A stretch of 64,000 bases of DNA from an uncultured Spirochaetaceae bacterium (GCA_944389975.1 CALXOH010000006.1:49177-113176); one strand, 5' to 3'; positions 7,900-17,539 are shown, counted from the first letter of the stretch. Numbers and translations: made by a program. The notes: generated from the letters alone by a model not told the origin.

Positions 7900-8563
7900 A
7901 GAGCACCCCTTTCTCAAGTTCATAGCGCCTATTTGCAAGCATCCCAAGATCCTTGTCATGCGTTACGAGAACTATTGCAGACTTTCCGGAAAGTGAGAAT
8001 ATGCTATCGATCACGCTGTTTCTGCTCTCTTCATCCAATGCCCCGGTCGGTTCGTCCAGAAAGAGTACGTCGGGCTTTCTGATTATGCTTCTCAGAAGCG
8101 CAAAACGCTCCTTTTCCCCTCCGGAAAGCTCGTTCACCCTGGCATTCATTCTATCTTCAAGTTTGTATGACGCTACAAGCTCTTCTGCCTTTTCCCTTGC
8201 ATCGCGCTTTTTGACACCGTCTACCAGAAGGGGCATCATCACGTTCTCCAATGCCGTGAAATCCTCCATGAGAAGGGATGACTGGAAAAGATATCCGATC
8301 TTCTTCATCCTCAGCAACGAAATCTCACTCTTCGGCTGTTTTGACACATCGCACCCGTAATACTCAAGAGTTCCCGAATCCATATCCAACAGGAGCGAGA
8401 GAATCCCCAATAGCGTGCTTTTCCCACTTCCGCTCTTACCTACGATCGAGATGCTCTCCCCTTTTCCAACGTCGAGGGAAAGCCCTTTCAATATCTCTAC
8501 ACGAGATTTCCCCGATGGATAACTTTTTACAATATCCTTTGCAGAAATTATTATCTCACTCAT
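7889..8563 (-). CDS. lolD: ABC transporter ATP-binding protein, LolD type
   Basis: 224-residue ATPase with Walker A GKSGSGKST, Q-loop near LFQSSLLMEDFTALENV, ABC signature LSGGEKERF, Walker B VLFLDEPTGALDE and the H-loop LVTHDK. The EPTGALD sequence is typical of the LolD/FtsE/MacB group. The start at 8563 follows GGGGAGG and overlaps the stop of the upstream permease by 8 bases; a long upstream extension of the frame has no support. It would power the two adjacent FtsX-like permeases. Confidence 0.87.
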   Translation of the reverse strand: MSEIIISAKDIVKSYPSGKSRVEILKGLSLDVGKGESISIVGKSGSGKSTLLGILSLLLDMDSGTLEYYGCDVSKQPKSEISLLRMKKIGYLFQSSLLMEDFTALENVMMPLLVDGVKKRDAREKAEELVASYKLEDRMNARVNELSGGEKERFALLRSIIRKPDVLFLDEPTGALDEESRNSVIDSIFSLSGKSAIVLVTHDKDLGMLANRRYELEKGVLFEK

Positions 8564-9578
8564 TACAATACACCTCCCCGGGCATACGATGCAGAAGAAA
8601 AACGATATCAAGGATGCGAAGGATGATGAAAAAGAGCATGAATGAGAACACAAAACCCCAAGAGATCCGCCCTTCTCCATATAGTCCGATGAAGGGGTAT
8701 GCACCTTTAACCAAAAACAAAGAAAAAATTACGGAAAGAATCATGGAACAAACGTCATAAAAGAGTATCGGAAGGGAGAATGATAAGTTTATCTTCCACT
8801 TTGGAAGGCCCATGACTGACAAGGAAAGGCGCTCCCTTCTTTTGTCGTATAAGAAATCCCTGACCCCTTTTCTCAAAGAAAGAAAGACCACCATGAAAAG
8901 AAAAAGAAGGACGAAGATCATCAGGAAAGCTTCAAGGAGCAAAGCTGAATAAAGCACATTCTCCTTCTCTTTCCAAGTTTCATAGCTTATGCCGGCAGCA
9001 TCCAATAATCTGACATCAACGTCATTTTGGAATGCAACCTTCGTATCGAGATACTCTGGAGCGCTTTCGTACGGAAGGAACGCATACATCTGGTCAAACG
9101 ACCTGTTCGGGGAAACGTAATAGCCCGAGACTTCAACCTTCTCGCCAACTATCCTGCGCCCTGAAAGGCTGAGCATGGAAACCTCCCCGTCCCCGACTGC
9201 ACCCCTTCTATAAAGAGGCAGCACCAAAGCATCTGCATTTCCCCCGATCAAATCGAATATTCCCTTGTAGTCTTCATCTATATATCTGACAGAGAAAGGA
9301 ATACCCGAAAGAAGGACGCTCTCCTCCTTGTAATTGAATAAAGGAACGCCCGGATAGAGATCCTCCACCTTCCCGATCTCATCGGTCGTAGCGACGACTG
9401 GAAATGATGTCGTGGACTTGACCAAGTCGATCCTCTCTTCCTGTAGCTGGAACAAAAGGGAGATGAGCGTGAAGATGGCAGAAAGCGAAAGCGCCATCAG
9501 AAGGGTTCGTAAGAGCTGCCTCTTCCCGCCGATTGACGAAGGAGAAGAGAAGCGTATGGCAAGCTCCAACGTGATCAT
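8556..9578 (-). CDS. FtsX-like ABC permease, LolC/LolE type
   Basis: 340 residues: helix at about 25-45, extracytoplasmic domain of about 160 residues, then three C-terminal helices ending in a short basic tail. It is the partner of the permease at 6790-7899, and the ATPase gene between them encodes their motor. It overlaps the preceding gene by ATGA and the following ATPase gene by 8 bases, so all are translated together. It is divergent in sequence from the second permease, consistent with a heterodimer like LolC/LolE. Confidence 0.8.
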   Translation of the reverse strand: MITLELAIRFSSPSSIGGKRQLLRTLLMALSLSAIFTLISLLFQLQEERIDLVKSTTSFPVVATTDEIGKVEDLYPGVPLFNYKEESVLLSGIPFSVRYIDEDYKGIFDLIGGNADALVLPLYRRGAVGDGEVSMLSLSGRRIVGEKVEVSGYYVSPNRSFDQMYAFLPYESAPEYLDTKVAFQNDVDVRLLDAAGISYETWKEKENVLYSALLLEAFLMIFVLLFLFMVVFLSLRKGVRDFLYDKRRERLSLSVMGLPKWKINLSFSLPILFYDVCSMILSVIFSLFLVKGAYPFIGLYGEGRISWGFVFSFMLFFIILRILDIVFLLHRMPGEVYCNE

Positions 9579-10483
9579 AAGCTCCCTGCCTCCAATATAC
9601 GCCTCCGATCCCTGTCGTAGTGCACGTACGCATACCCTTTCCCATCAGCGTACCTGACTTCATAGAACGTACCGTCCTCGATCAGTCTTATAGTCCTTGA
9701 AAGTTCTCCATCGAGATACACATCCTCCAGGTCAACGTGTCCGCCCTCGTCGATGTGCCTTACGATACGCTCGTTTCCGCGCTCCATCGTGACTGAAGAA
9801 AGGATGCCATCGATGTAAGAATAAGATAAAAGGACATCCCCGTCTTCCCGACGTAACAAGGCACCGGTGCTGTCGTAGTAATCCCTTTTCCCGTCGCTCT
9901 CGATTGTGAACGAGCCGTCACCAGAGAAAGAGAAATCGATCTCCCCGTCCGAGATATCCGAAGAAAGAAGCACCGGAGAGTCCAGGTATACGTTTCTTTC
10001 GACATCATTGATCTTGTAGGATAGTCCGTCATCAAGCACAAGGTAACACCTTCCGTCCGATGTGATCTCAAGCAAAGTCCCGTCCCCGCCGTAGCCGTAG
10101 AGCAGAAGCTCGATCAGCGTGCCATCCTTTGAGTTTATCCTACGCGACGTGAGCTTTCCCTTCTCATCGTACGAAAGAGTTTCATCGACATCCTGGTCAG
10201 ACCATGAAACAAGGCGCCCTTTACCATCGAACGAAAACTCTTCACTCCCTCCGTCACGCGTTAAAACATATCCCCTCTCCGTCGGAGTCTTTACGCACTC
10301 CTCCACTCCATCAAGATAAAGCACTTCCCTCCCGTCATCAAACGCTTCAAGCTCCCAACTTTCCCCCGAGAGAGAAGTCAGTGCATCTAACTTTTGCATC
10401 ATCGGGTTGCTCTTGTAGAACCAGGATGCAGAGAGAATGAACGGGAACAGGAAAACGGCAAGGATGCAAACTATCTTCTTCAC
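9575..10483 (-). CDS. Exported protein with YD/MORN-like beta repeats, next to LolCDE-like genes
   Basis: 302 residues. A signal peptide (MKKIVCILAVFLFPFILSAS) is followed by a beta-rich body with recurring units such as FDGKGRLVSW, SYDEKGKLTSR and YYDSTGALLRRE, resembling RHS/YD or MORN-variant repeats found in secreted bacterial proteins. There is no lipobox cysteine. The stop overlaps the permease start (ATGA), and ftsY lies 5 bases upstream. A periplasmic accessory of the exporter is possible, but this is inference from position only. Confidence 0.75.
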   Translation of the reverse strand: MKKIVCILAVFLFPFILSASWFYKSNPMMQKLDALTSLSGESWELEAFDDGREVLYLDGVEECVKTPTERGYVLTRDGGSEEFSFDGKGRLVSWSDQDVDETLSYDEKGKLTSRRINSKDGTLIELLLYGYGGDGTLLEITSDGRCYLVLDDGLSYKINDVERNVYLDSPVLLSSDISDGEIDFSFSGDGSFTIESDGKRDYYDSTGALLRREDGDVLLSYSYIDGILSSVTMERGNERIVRHIDEGGHVDLEDVYLDGELSRTIRLIEDGTFYEVRYADGKGYAYVHYDRDRRRILEAGSL

Positions 10484-10488
10484 TTCTC

Positions 10489-11367
10489 TTACTTCAAGCC
10501 CACAAGTGCGTTTAGAAATTCATCGCGGTCAAACGGCGCTATATCGTCATACCCTTCGCCCGTGCATATGAAAACGATGGGGAGCGACAACATCTTCCCG
10601 ATCTGTAAGAGCGCGCCACCCTTTGAAAGTGAATCGTACTTCGTAAGTATTATTCCATCGAGAGGCAACGCCTCATTGAATAGAAGCGCTTGGGAAACCC
10701 CGTTCTGACCTGTAGTTGCATCGATGACGAGGAATTTCTTGTAGTTCTTCTCATCAATACCCTTTGCCTTGATGACCTTGTCTATCTTCTTCAACTCCTT
10801 CATCAGGTTTTCCTTGTTGTGCATGCGCCCTGCACTGTCACAGATTATCAAATCCTCCCCATGGCTTCGGGCTGATGTGATCGCATCGAATATGACAGCA
10901 CCGGGATCGGATCCGGTTTTCTGCTTTACGATCCTAATTCCCAAGCGTTCAGCGTGTATGTCGATCTGCTCTACGGCGGCAGCACGGAACGTATCGGCTG
11001 CAGCAAGCAATACCTTGTACCCCTCTTTTGAATACATCTTCGCCATCTTTGCGATGGTCGTGGTCTTGCCGACGCCGTTCACGCCCAGTACCAACACGAG
11101 GTTCTCCTTTCCCTTTTCAACGCTCCATGTGGAAGGCACAAGATACTTGGAAAGGATCTCCTTCATCATCACCTGAAGTTTCTCAGCATCAAGTGATTTG
11201 TCTTTCCTTGATGCATTCTTCAGCTCGCTTATAACTTCATCGGTCAAGCGGGCTCCGAGATCCCCCTCGATCAACGTATCTTCAAGGTTGTCGAAAAATT
11301 CATCGTCGATGACGCGCGAAGTGAAAAGCGATTTCAATTTCGATCCGAGTTTTGAAAAAAATGCCAT
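10489..11367 (-). CDS. ftsY: Signal recognition particle receptor FtsY
   Basis: 292-residue SRP GTPase that docks ribosome-nascent chain complexes at the inner membrane. An N-terminal helical domain (residues 1-80) precedes the G domain with G1 GVNGVGKTTT (95-104), the insertion motif DTFRAAAVEQ, G3 DSAGR and G4 TKYD. The acidic A domain found in E. coli is absent; this short form is common outside proteobacteria. It lies in the long minus-strand gene run between two exported proteins of unknown function. Confidence 0.95.
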   Translation of the reverse strand: MAFFSKLGSKLKSLFTSRVIDDEFFDNLEDTLIEGDLGARLTDEVISELKNASRKDKSLDAEKLQVMMKEILSKYLVPSTWSVEKGKENLVLVLGVNGVGKTTTIAKMAKMYSKEGYKVLLAAADTFRAAAVEQIDIHAERLGIRIVKQKTGSDPGAVIFDAITSARSHGEDLIICDSAGRMHNKENLMKELKKIDKVIKAKGIDEKNYKKFLVIDATTGQNGVSQALLFNEALPLDGIILTKYDSLSKGGALLQIGKMLSLPIVFICTGEGYDDIAPFDRDEFLNALVGLK

Positions 11368-11379
11368 AAACCTATCCCT

Positions 11380-12633
11380 TCAGATGCTCATTATCGCAGC
11401 ATCTTTATAATCAAATAACGCCTCCATCGTCCTGATGAGGCTCAACACACCGACTCCGAGGAATCCATACGTCAGGTATGAGATATCCTGATCAATGATC
11501 CCGTCTATCGCATTCGAGCCCACGAAAAGGCCGAAAGCACATAACGAACCGAGCATGTTCCAGTAAAAATCGTTCTTCGCCCTCTCCAGCCGATCCGGGT
11601 CGTAGTACGCTGTAGGAAGCATCCTGACTTCCATCATCCTCACTTCCCTTGAAGATTGTACGGTACGGGTTTCAAACCCAGGGGATGATGCGGTGATCGT
11701 GAAAGGTATCCTCGTCTCATCCTCATACCCGGATGATACAAGACGCCCTTGATAGAACACTTCATTCGTATATGGGATGGTGGAGATGAAGATCGGAACG
11801 CTTCTGGTCTCGTTCATGCTGTACGAAATCACATTCTCCGTGGAAGAGGAAGAAGAAAGAGCATAATCAACCATCAAGTCGTCATACCCTTCGCTTTCCA
11901 ACAGGAGCTGATGATCGCCTACGCTCATCACTATCCACGACGAGAACTTTCCAAGGTAGGCATCCCCTTCCTTTACGCTCACTTCAACATTCCCGTCGAG
12001 CCTGACTGCGCGCATCTCATCTTTCCTGTAGTGCGAAAGGAAAAAGTCGGTGAGGCTTCCGAAAAGGGAGGAAACCCCGGGCACGTTCAAAAACAACGCT
12101 TCAGCCTTCCCATCGACATTCACCCTGTTCTCATAAAGCCCCCCGCCCTCCCGGCTTGAGACGAAAACAATCTCGTCAAGGTTGTGAAGGATCTTGAGGT
12201 AAGATAGCGCAACTTCATCGCCGGAGAGAAGGAAATCTGCATCGTGCTCATCAAGTGTAAGATCTACGATCTCGATCGAATACCCGTCCCCGGGGAATTC
12301 AAACCTCGCCACATCGGAAGTAGAACTATTGGAAATCTTTCCCTCTTTCAAGATCCTTTCGTTCTCGCTTTTCCTCCATTCGCCCTCATTTCTCCCCATC
12401 TCCCGAGCAATCCGCTTAGAAAGAAGCACCGGGGAATCGACTTCGGATGCTGCCAAAGCGAGACTGTCCCTCACGTCGCGTTCGAACTCGGAATCATCAC
12501 CTGAGAAGTAGAACCCGACGCGGTAGCTTTCAGCATGGACGAAAGCCAAAGGCAAAGCCAGGATCAAAAGGAGGAGACTAAGCTTCCTTCCTGAAGTGAA
12601 GATAGCTTTCAATGAAATCATCGATGTCACCAT
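11380..12633 (-). CDS. Exported or membrane protein of unknown function between prfB and ftsY
   Basis: Up to 417 residues. A signal peptide or N-terminal helix (KLSLLLLILALPLAFVHA) is followed by about 300 residues that include a PEGA-like beta domain (segments such as SSWIVMSVGDHQLLLESEGYDD) and two C-terminal hydrophobic stretches (YWNMLGSLCAFGLFVG and YGFLGVGVLSL), so the protein is probably anchored at both ends. The open frame overlaps the end of prfB by 56 bases. The exact start is unclear: ATGs at 12633 and 12621 lack a good ribosome site, and a TTG start nearer the signal sequence is possible. I recall an uncharacterised gene at the same place in Borrelia. Confidence 0.7.
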   Translation of the reverse strand: MVTSMISLKAIFTSGRKLSLLLLILALPLAFVHAESYRVGFYFSGDDSEFERDVRDSLALAASEVDSPVLLSKRIAREMGRNEGEWRKSENERILKEGKISNSSTSDVARFEFPGDGYSIEIVDLTLDEHDADFLLSGDEVALSYLKILHNLDEIVFVSSREGGGLYENRVNVDGKAEALFLNVPGVSSLFGSLTDFFLSHYRKDEMRAVRLDGNVEVSVKEGDAYLGKFSSWIVMSVGDHQLLLESEGYDDLMVDYALSSSSSTENVISYSMNETRSVPIFISTIPYTNEVFYQGRLVSSGYEDETRIPFTITASSPGFETRTVQSSREVRMMEVRMLPTAYYDPDRLERAKNDFYWNMLGSLCAFGLFVGSNAIDGIIDQDISYLTYGFLGVGVLSLIRTMEALFDYKDAAIMSI

Positions 12634-13676
12634 CCATTACGCGGAGGATGTTTCCAGTGCTGTAGTTCGTTCTATGGTCCTTCACCATCGTATAAGGCTG
12701 GAATACGTAACTCCTGATCTGGCTACCCCACGCGATATCCTTCTTCTGGATAGCGTTCTTCTCCTTCTCCTTCTCTTTCTCCCTCTGATAGTACTCGTAG
12801 AGTTTGCTTCGAAGCATCTTGAAAGCCATTTCCTTGTTCATAAGCTGGCTTCTCTCGTTCTGGCACTGGACTACTATGCCCGTCGCATAGTGCGTGATCC
12901 TGACTGCGCTGTCGGTCTTGTTGACGTGCTGTCCTCCGGCTCCTCCGGAACGGTATGTATCGAGCCTGTAATCCTCAGGTTTGATCTCTATCTGTATCGT
13001 GTCGTCGACCTCCGGGGATGCATAGACGGAAGCGAACGAAGTGTGCCTTCGCGCCTGGGAATCAAACGGGGAGATCCTGACCAAGCGGTGTACCCCCGCC
13101 TCCCCTTTGAGGTATCCGAATGCATAAGGGCCGTTTATCTTGATAGTCACGCTCTTTATGCCACCTTCATCCTCCTGCATGTCCAACACTTCGCACTTGA
13201 AACCCTTGCGTTCTGCCCATCTGAGGTACATCCTCATAAGCATGCTCGCCCAATCCGAGGCTTCATTCCCGCCCGCGCCAGAATGGATCGAAAGGTATAC
13301 GTTGTTCTTGTCTGTCTCCCCATCCAGAAGGGCCTTGATCTTCAACGGCCTGAACTTCTCTGCTATCTCATTTATCTGGCTTTCAAGCTGAAGGCGCAAA
13401 TCGTCGTCATCCTCATCCTGGTATAGTTCGATGAGTTCCTCGACTTCATCTATTTCCTTCTTCAAATCCTTCCACGGATAATAGCTGTCCTTGAGGACAT
13501 TGAGCTTCTTGTATGTGTTCTCCGCTTTCTCCGAATCATTCCAGAAATCCGGATCGAGGGTCTTCTTCTCCTCTTCCTTTATCTTCTCTTCTACTCCGGA
13601 GTCTTCAAAGACGCCTCCAGACTTGGTAGGCTTCTTCCTTTATGTCTTCAAACTGGCTTCTGTTTTCAATGAACAT
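12578..13676 (-). CDS. prfB: Peptide chain release factor 2, with programmed +1 frameshift
   Basis: RF2 ends translation at UGA and UAA. The gene starts at ATG 13676 (after GGAGGAG), reads 23 codons to an in-frame TGA at 13607-13605, and continues in the +1 frame to 12578. The body holds the RF2 signature SPF (RISPFDSQARRH) and the catalytic GGQ (SGGAGGQHVNKTDSA). The tail DFIESYLHFRKE is also usual. Ribosomes shift at CTT-TGA when RF2 is scarce, giving autoregulation. The start overlaps the stop of the GH57-like gene by 11 bases. Confidence 0.96.
13605..13618 (-). promoter_or_regulatory. RF2 programmed frameshift signal
   Basis: On the minus strand: GGAGG (13618-13614), three bases, CTT, then TGA (13607-13605). 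The internal Shine-Dalgarno-like GGAGG three bases before CTT-TGA is the arrangement of the E. coli signal. After the shift the frame reads E-D-S-G-V-E-E-K without interruption. Confidence 0.93.
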
Positions 13677-15510
13677 TCTCTTCTCTCCTCCTGGTGGTAT
13701 CTCCCGCCCTCATGAGAAGCCTGAAAGTCTTCGCTTCCCCTGCTTCAAGACCGGCAGGGAATACGAAAGTGAATTTCTCATAGAGCGTGAATGTCTCGTA
13801 ACCCAATACAGTGTACTGACTCTGCCTCTTTTGGTCACGTACGACTGAAAATGGGGTTGGTGAAGTAAAACTTACTTCAAAAGGGCTGTTTTGATCAAAT
13901 ATCTTTATAGTCCTTACGTTCTCAAGCTTTCCAAGAAGCAAAAGCGTCTTCTGCTCCGACGAAGACAAGGATGAATCGTCGAAGGCAAGGTAAACCGTGA
14001 CTGCGTATTTCCCGTCCGGCATGTCGACTTTTGCGTTCAGCGTAGATTCAAGGATGAAAGTCTGGGTCCTGAGCTTGTAGTTCTTCACAAGAGAGAACGG
14101 CAGTTCCTCATCTTCGAGTGCGAACAACATGTCACGCCTCGACTTCGAGAGCATATCCGAAGAGAACGGGTAGTGCTTGCTCTTGTACACTTCATCCCCG
14201 AGAATCACTTTGTCAGAGAACGAGTGCTTTAGTGTAAAAGGCTCGAAAGCTTTGTCGAAGTGGCTCTTCTGGTCGAATATGTTCACACCCTCGGAGAGGA
14301 TGTCGAACTCGACCACCGATCCACCCATCGGGGAATACACGACCTGGTAGTTCTCATTGTATGCAATCGGATTGGCATACCCCACTTCCTCGAAATCCGA
14401 ATCCTGGGGATAAGAGACTCCCAAGTTTCTCAGAAACGTCTCAGAGGAGATCAAGGTCCTCCAGAACTCCCTGTGCTCTTCGCTCCGTAGAGGCCCGCAC
14501 TGGGGATCAAACAGAAAGAACGGGCCTTTCATCATCGTACTTCTAAGCTCTTCCTGTTTTTTCCTCACATCCCTGTCTTTTTTGAATGAATCGAGGATCG
14601 AGCAGTAGAAGATGTATCGGTTCCTGACGTACCTGTAGTAGCCGTTTCTGATGAAAAGTTCCTCGAACGACTTCAAGTGACCCGAGTATGCATCGCGCGA
14701 ATACCAACCGGATGGAAGGAAGCAGTTCTCACGCACCTTGAATGACGAAAGGAACGTGTTCTCGTACCCTAATTCCCGCGCTTTTGAATATATCCCTCTG
14801 AAAAGCTCTGAGAAATCCTCATCGCTTTCACCCTTGTTCCTCAAAAAGCCTTCCACAAGCTGGTCGAGGTTGAGGAAAATAAAAAGGTTCTCCCCTTCGT
14901 TTGAAACGACTATGTCCTCAAGCATCCCCTTCAGCTCTTCAAAACCGTACTCGCCCTGGGCATACCCTGATACGGCTTTTGCAGCTTCATCGGAAATCGG
15001 GAATACATCTATCTTCCTTCCGAGGTCGTTCATCCGCGAAGGATTGTGGAACAAGACTTCCTTCATCGTCTGGGAATATGTACTTATTGCAAGGGATGAG
15101 ATCTGGCAACTTTGCATCACGTACATGTACGAGGAAGACCAGACCTGCCCGAAGAAGAATGCAGTCGACGGCCTATAGCGATATGTACGCCTTATGAGAG
15201 TCGTCATCTTCTCCATCTGGCTGCTTCGCTCCTTCGGAAGATTCAAAGACATGATCGACTGGGAGTAACCGCCTGTGAAGATATCGAGAGAGCCACGTGA
15301 GAGCAATGCTTGGATGGCCATGTTTGCTTCGCTGTGGTTCTTTTCAAAGTACTTTATTATCGCAGACGACTGGTAGAGGGAGAAATGCACATCGGGCTCT
15401 GCGTATATCCAACGCAAAAGCGGTTGATAGCATAGGGAAAACGCCCGTTCGAAAGCGGGCGTAGGTGTTTTGATCGATAATGTCGAATACATCCCTATGG
15501 CTAATTGCAC
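13666..15510 (-). CDS. GH57-like glycosidase-fold protein with degenerate active-site motifs
   Basis: 614 residues. The order of segments (a PLLRWIYAEPDVHFSLYQSS region, then a LLSRGSLDIFTGG region, then TAFFFGQVWSSSYM) follows the N-terminal barrel of GH57 4-alpha-glucanotransferases and amylases, and the C-terminal 250 residues are beta-rich as in their DUF1925/1926 domains. The usual HQP motif is not seen, and the catalytic Glu expected in the WL-x-E-x-VW motif is replaced (FFFGQVW). It may be a pseudoenzyme, a binding protein, or a diverged enzyme. The GTG start at 15510 follows AAGAGG, 3 bases after rnfB. It is cytoplasmic (no signal). Confidence 0.6.
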   Translation of the reverse strand: MQLAIGMYSTLSIKTPTPAFERAFSLCYQPLLRWIYAEPDVHFSLYQSSAIIKYFEKNHSEANMAIQALLSRGSLDIFTGGYSQSIMSLNLPKERSSQMEKMTTLIRRTYRYRPSTAFFFGQVWSSSYMYVMQSCQISSLAISTYSQTMKEVLFHNPSRMNDLGRKIDVFPISDEAAKAVSGYAQGEYGFEELKGMLEDIVVSNEGENLFIFLNLDQLVEGFLRNKGESDEDFSELFRGIYSKARELGYENTFLSSFKVRENCFLPSGWYSRDAYSGHLKSFEELFIRNGYYRYVRNRYIFYCSILDSFKKDRDVRKKQEELRSTMMKGPFFLFDPQCGPLRSEEHREFWRTLISSETFLRNLGVSYPQDSDFEEVGYANPIAYNENYQVVYSPMGGSVVEFDILSEGVNIFDQKSHFDKAFEPFTLKHSFSDKVILGDEVYKSKHYPFSSDMLSKSRRDMLFALEDEELPFSLVKNYKLRTQTFILESTLNAKVDMPDGKYAVTVYLAFDDSSLSSSEQKTLLLLGKLENVRTIKIFDQNSPFEVSFTSPTPFSVVRDQKRQSQYTVLGYETFTLYEKFTFVFPAGLEAGEAKTFRLLMRAGDTTRRREENVH

Positions 15511-15513
15511 CAG

Positions 15514-16305
15514 TTACCTCTTGATGATGCATTTCTGGGGGCAGATCGATACAGCGTCCCCCGCATGCGTCATGTCCTTAGTGTAATCGACATGGGAAAG
15601 ATTGTCTTCAACAACGAACGGAGAATTTTCAACTTTGTTCACACAAAGGCGACATCCTATGCAACCGACCTTGCACTCCTTTCTGACGAGTGCCCCGGGC
15701 TCCTTGTTGTTGCATGCGACGATGTACTCGGCTGAGTACGGAACCATCTTTATCACCCCGTTGGGGCAGATCCGCGTGCACTTTCCGCATCCGATGCACT
15801 TCTCTTTGTCGACGACGATGTTCCCTTCGCTGTTCTTTTCGATCGCACCGACAGGGCATACTGCGATGCACGATCCGAGATGGAGGCATCCCGATTTGCA
15901 AGCATTAGGACCTTGGAGGAGAATCGATGCTGCGTTGCAATCCATCATCCCCCTGTAGTCATAATCAAGACCGGTGACGCTCGGGTTGCCCTGACAGAAG
16001 ACGAATGCAACCATCCTCTCCTTCTCCTCCACCTTGACTCCCATCACTTCTCCCATCTTCTCTGCAAGTGCATTTCCGCCGGGAGCGCAAAGTCCGATCT
16101 CCGCCTCCCCTTTGTAAACTGCCTCGGCATATGCAGAGCACCCTGCATATCCACATCCTCCGCAGTTCGCACCGGGCATCATCGCCTCAAGTTCTTCAAG
16201 CTTCTCAGCCTTCTCAACCTTCAGTTTGCTGTCTGCAAACGATAGCCCGAGCCCCAAAAGGAGACCCAGGACCGCAATTATCACAAACGCAAGAAAAATA
16301 GCCAT
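15514..16305 (-). CDS. rnfB: Rnf complex subunit B (Fe-S ferredoxin-like electron carrier)
   Basis: 263 residues. One N-terminal membrane helix (2-24) is followed by the RnfB motif PGANCGGCGYAGC for a 4Fe-4S cluster, then further cysteine sets CxxGxCxxxCP, CIGCGKCTRICP and CIGCRLC. It accepts electrons from reduced ferredoxin and passes them into the membrane complex. Last of the six rnf genes, 13 bases after rnfA, with AAGGAGG just before the start. Confidence 0.95.
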   Translation of the reverse strand: MAIFLAFVIIAVLGLLLGLGLSFADSKLKVEKAEKLEELEAMMPGANCGGCGYAGCSAYAEAVYKGEAEIGLCAPGGNALAEKMGEVMGVKVEEKERMVAFVFCQGNPSVTGLDYDYRGMMDCNAASILLQGPNACKSGCLHLGSCIAVCPVGAIEKNSEGNIVVDKEKCIGCGKCTRICPNGVIKMVPYSAEYIVACNNKEPGALVRKECKVGCIGCRLCVNKVENSPFVVEDNLSHVDYTKDMTHAGDAVSICPQKCIIKR

Positions 16306-16318
16306 TCCCTTCCTCCTT

Positions 16319-16912
16319 TCAAGCCAAATGCAGGTTTACTATGAGGCTCTTGTCAAACGCCATAAACGCAAGGGCCATCAAGCCAGCGGAGATGAATGCG
16401 ATCGGAACACCGTTGAAAACAGAACGCACCGCGGTCGTTTCCAGCTTTTCGCGGATGTTTGACATCAGGATGATGGCCATCGTGAAGCCCAGGCCCGCGG
16501 CAAGCCCTGCAAAGAACGACTCGAGCATGTTGTAGTTGTTGTCTATCGCGATGATCGCAATTCCAAGGACTGCACAGTTCGTGGTTATCAAGGGAAGGTA
16601 GATTCCCAATGCCTTGTACAAGGCAGGGCTCATCTTTTTGATGACCATCTCGACCAATTGCACAAGCGCTGCGATCACGAGTATGAATGCGATCGTGCGA
16701 AGGTAATCCAGATCGAACGGAACAAGCAGGAAGTGATAGACTGCCCAGCAGACTACAGATGCGATGGCTGTTACGAACGTCACCGCCATTCCCATTCCGA
16801 TTGCACTTTCGCTGTTGCGCGAAACTCCGATGAACGGACAGAGCCCCATGAACTGCACGAGAATGAAGTTCTGTACGAATATGTATGTTACAAGTATTCC
16901 TATGTAGCTCAT
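16319..16912 (-). CDS. rnfA: Rnf complex subunit A
   Basis: 197-residue protein with six hydrophobic helices. Its opening (YIGILVTYIFVQNFILVQFMG) and the NCAVLG segment, which carries one of the conserved membrane cysteines, are typical of RnfA/NqrE. It pairs with RnfE to form the central membrane part and hold the intramembrane iron centre. The start overlaps the rnfE stop by 4 bases. Confidence 0.95.
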   Translation of the reverse strand: MSYIGILVTYIFVQNFILVQFMGLCPFIGVSRNSESAIGMGMAVTFVTAIASVVCWAVYHFLLVPFDLDYLRTIAFILVIAALVQLVEMVIKKMSPALYKALGIYLPLITTNCAVLGIAIIAIDNNYNMLESFFAGLAAGLGFTMAIILMSNIREKLETTAVRSVFNGVPIAFISAGLMALAFMAFDKSLIVNLHLA

Positions 16913-17538
16913 GCTTTCTCACTCCTACTGGTCTTCCACTGGAAGAACGCCTTCAAGTAACCCATCACAAGAAGGGCTCCTGCTGCAAGGGTAAGCACCC
17001 TCACCGGGGACTCTGAAAGTCCGGGGATGGTTATCACTCCGCTGAAGGATCCCATCGGGAAGAGCGTGATCGTCCCGGCTCCGAAAATTTCCCTTATGAG
17101 GGCGATCAAAGTCAACGAGAGCGTAAAGCCGATCCCCATTCCGATGGCGTCAAGTGCGCTGTCAAGGACGGTGTTCTTGTTCGCGAATGCCTCTGCACGC
17201 CCCAATATGATGCAGTTGACGACTATCAACGGCAGGTATACCCCGAGCGCTGCATATACAGATGGAACGAATGCATGAAGCACCATCTCTACGATCGTAA
17301 CGAACGATGCGATCACGACGATGTACGAAGGAATCCTGATCGTATCTGGTATCACCTTCCTGAGCATGGAGATGACTATATTGGAGAAGAAGAGTACAAA
17401 CAGTACGCTCGCACCCATTCCGAGAGCATTGGAAACCTGTGTCGAGACACCCAAGGTCGGACACATTCCAAGCATAATTATGAAAGTCGGGTTTTCTTTG
17501 AAGATACCCTTTTTTAGTTCATACATATGGCTTGCCAT
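16909..17538 (-). CDS. rnfE: Rnf complex subunit E
   Basis: 209-residue membrane protein homologous to RnfA and NqrD, with six helices, a GMCPTLGVS motif and NCIILGRAEAFA carrying the conserved cysteine. It lies 1 base after rnfG and overlaps rnfA. It forms the pseudo-symmetric core with RnfA. Confidence 0.95.
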   Translation of the reverse strand: MASHMYELKKGIFKENPTFIIMLGMCPTLGVSTQVSNALGMGASVLFVLFFSNIVISMLRKVIPDTIRIPSYIVVIASFVTIVEMVLHAFVPSVYAALGVYLPLIVVNCIILGRAEAFANKNTVLDSALDAIGMGIGFTLSLTLIALIREIFGAGTITLFPMGSFSGVITIPGLSESPVRVLTLAAGALLVMGYLKAFFQWKTSRSEKA

Positions 17539-17539
17539 A

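Noticed and set aside
12596..13426. 276-residue plus-strand ORF opposite prfB
   Set aside because: Shadow of RF2, whose GGQ and SPF motifs are in the minus frame.
12578..13676. prfB as a frameshifted pseudogene
   Set aside because: The shift site has the exact programmed signal and both frames encode conserved RF2 sequence.
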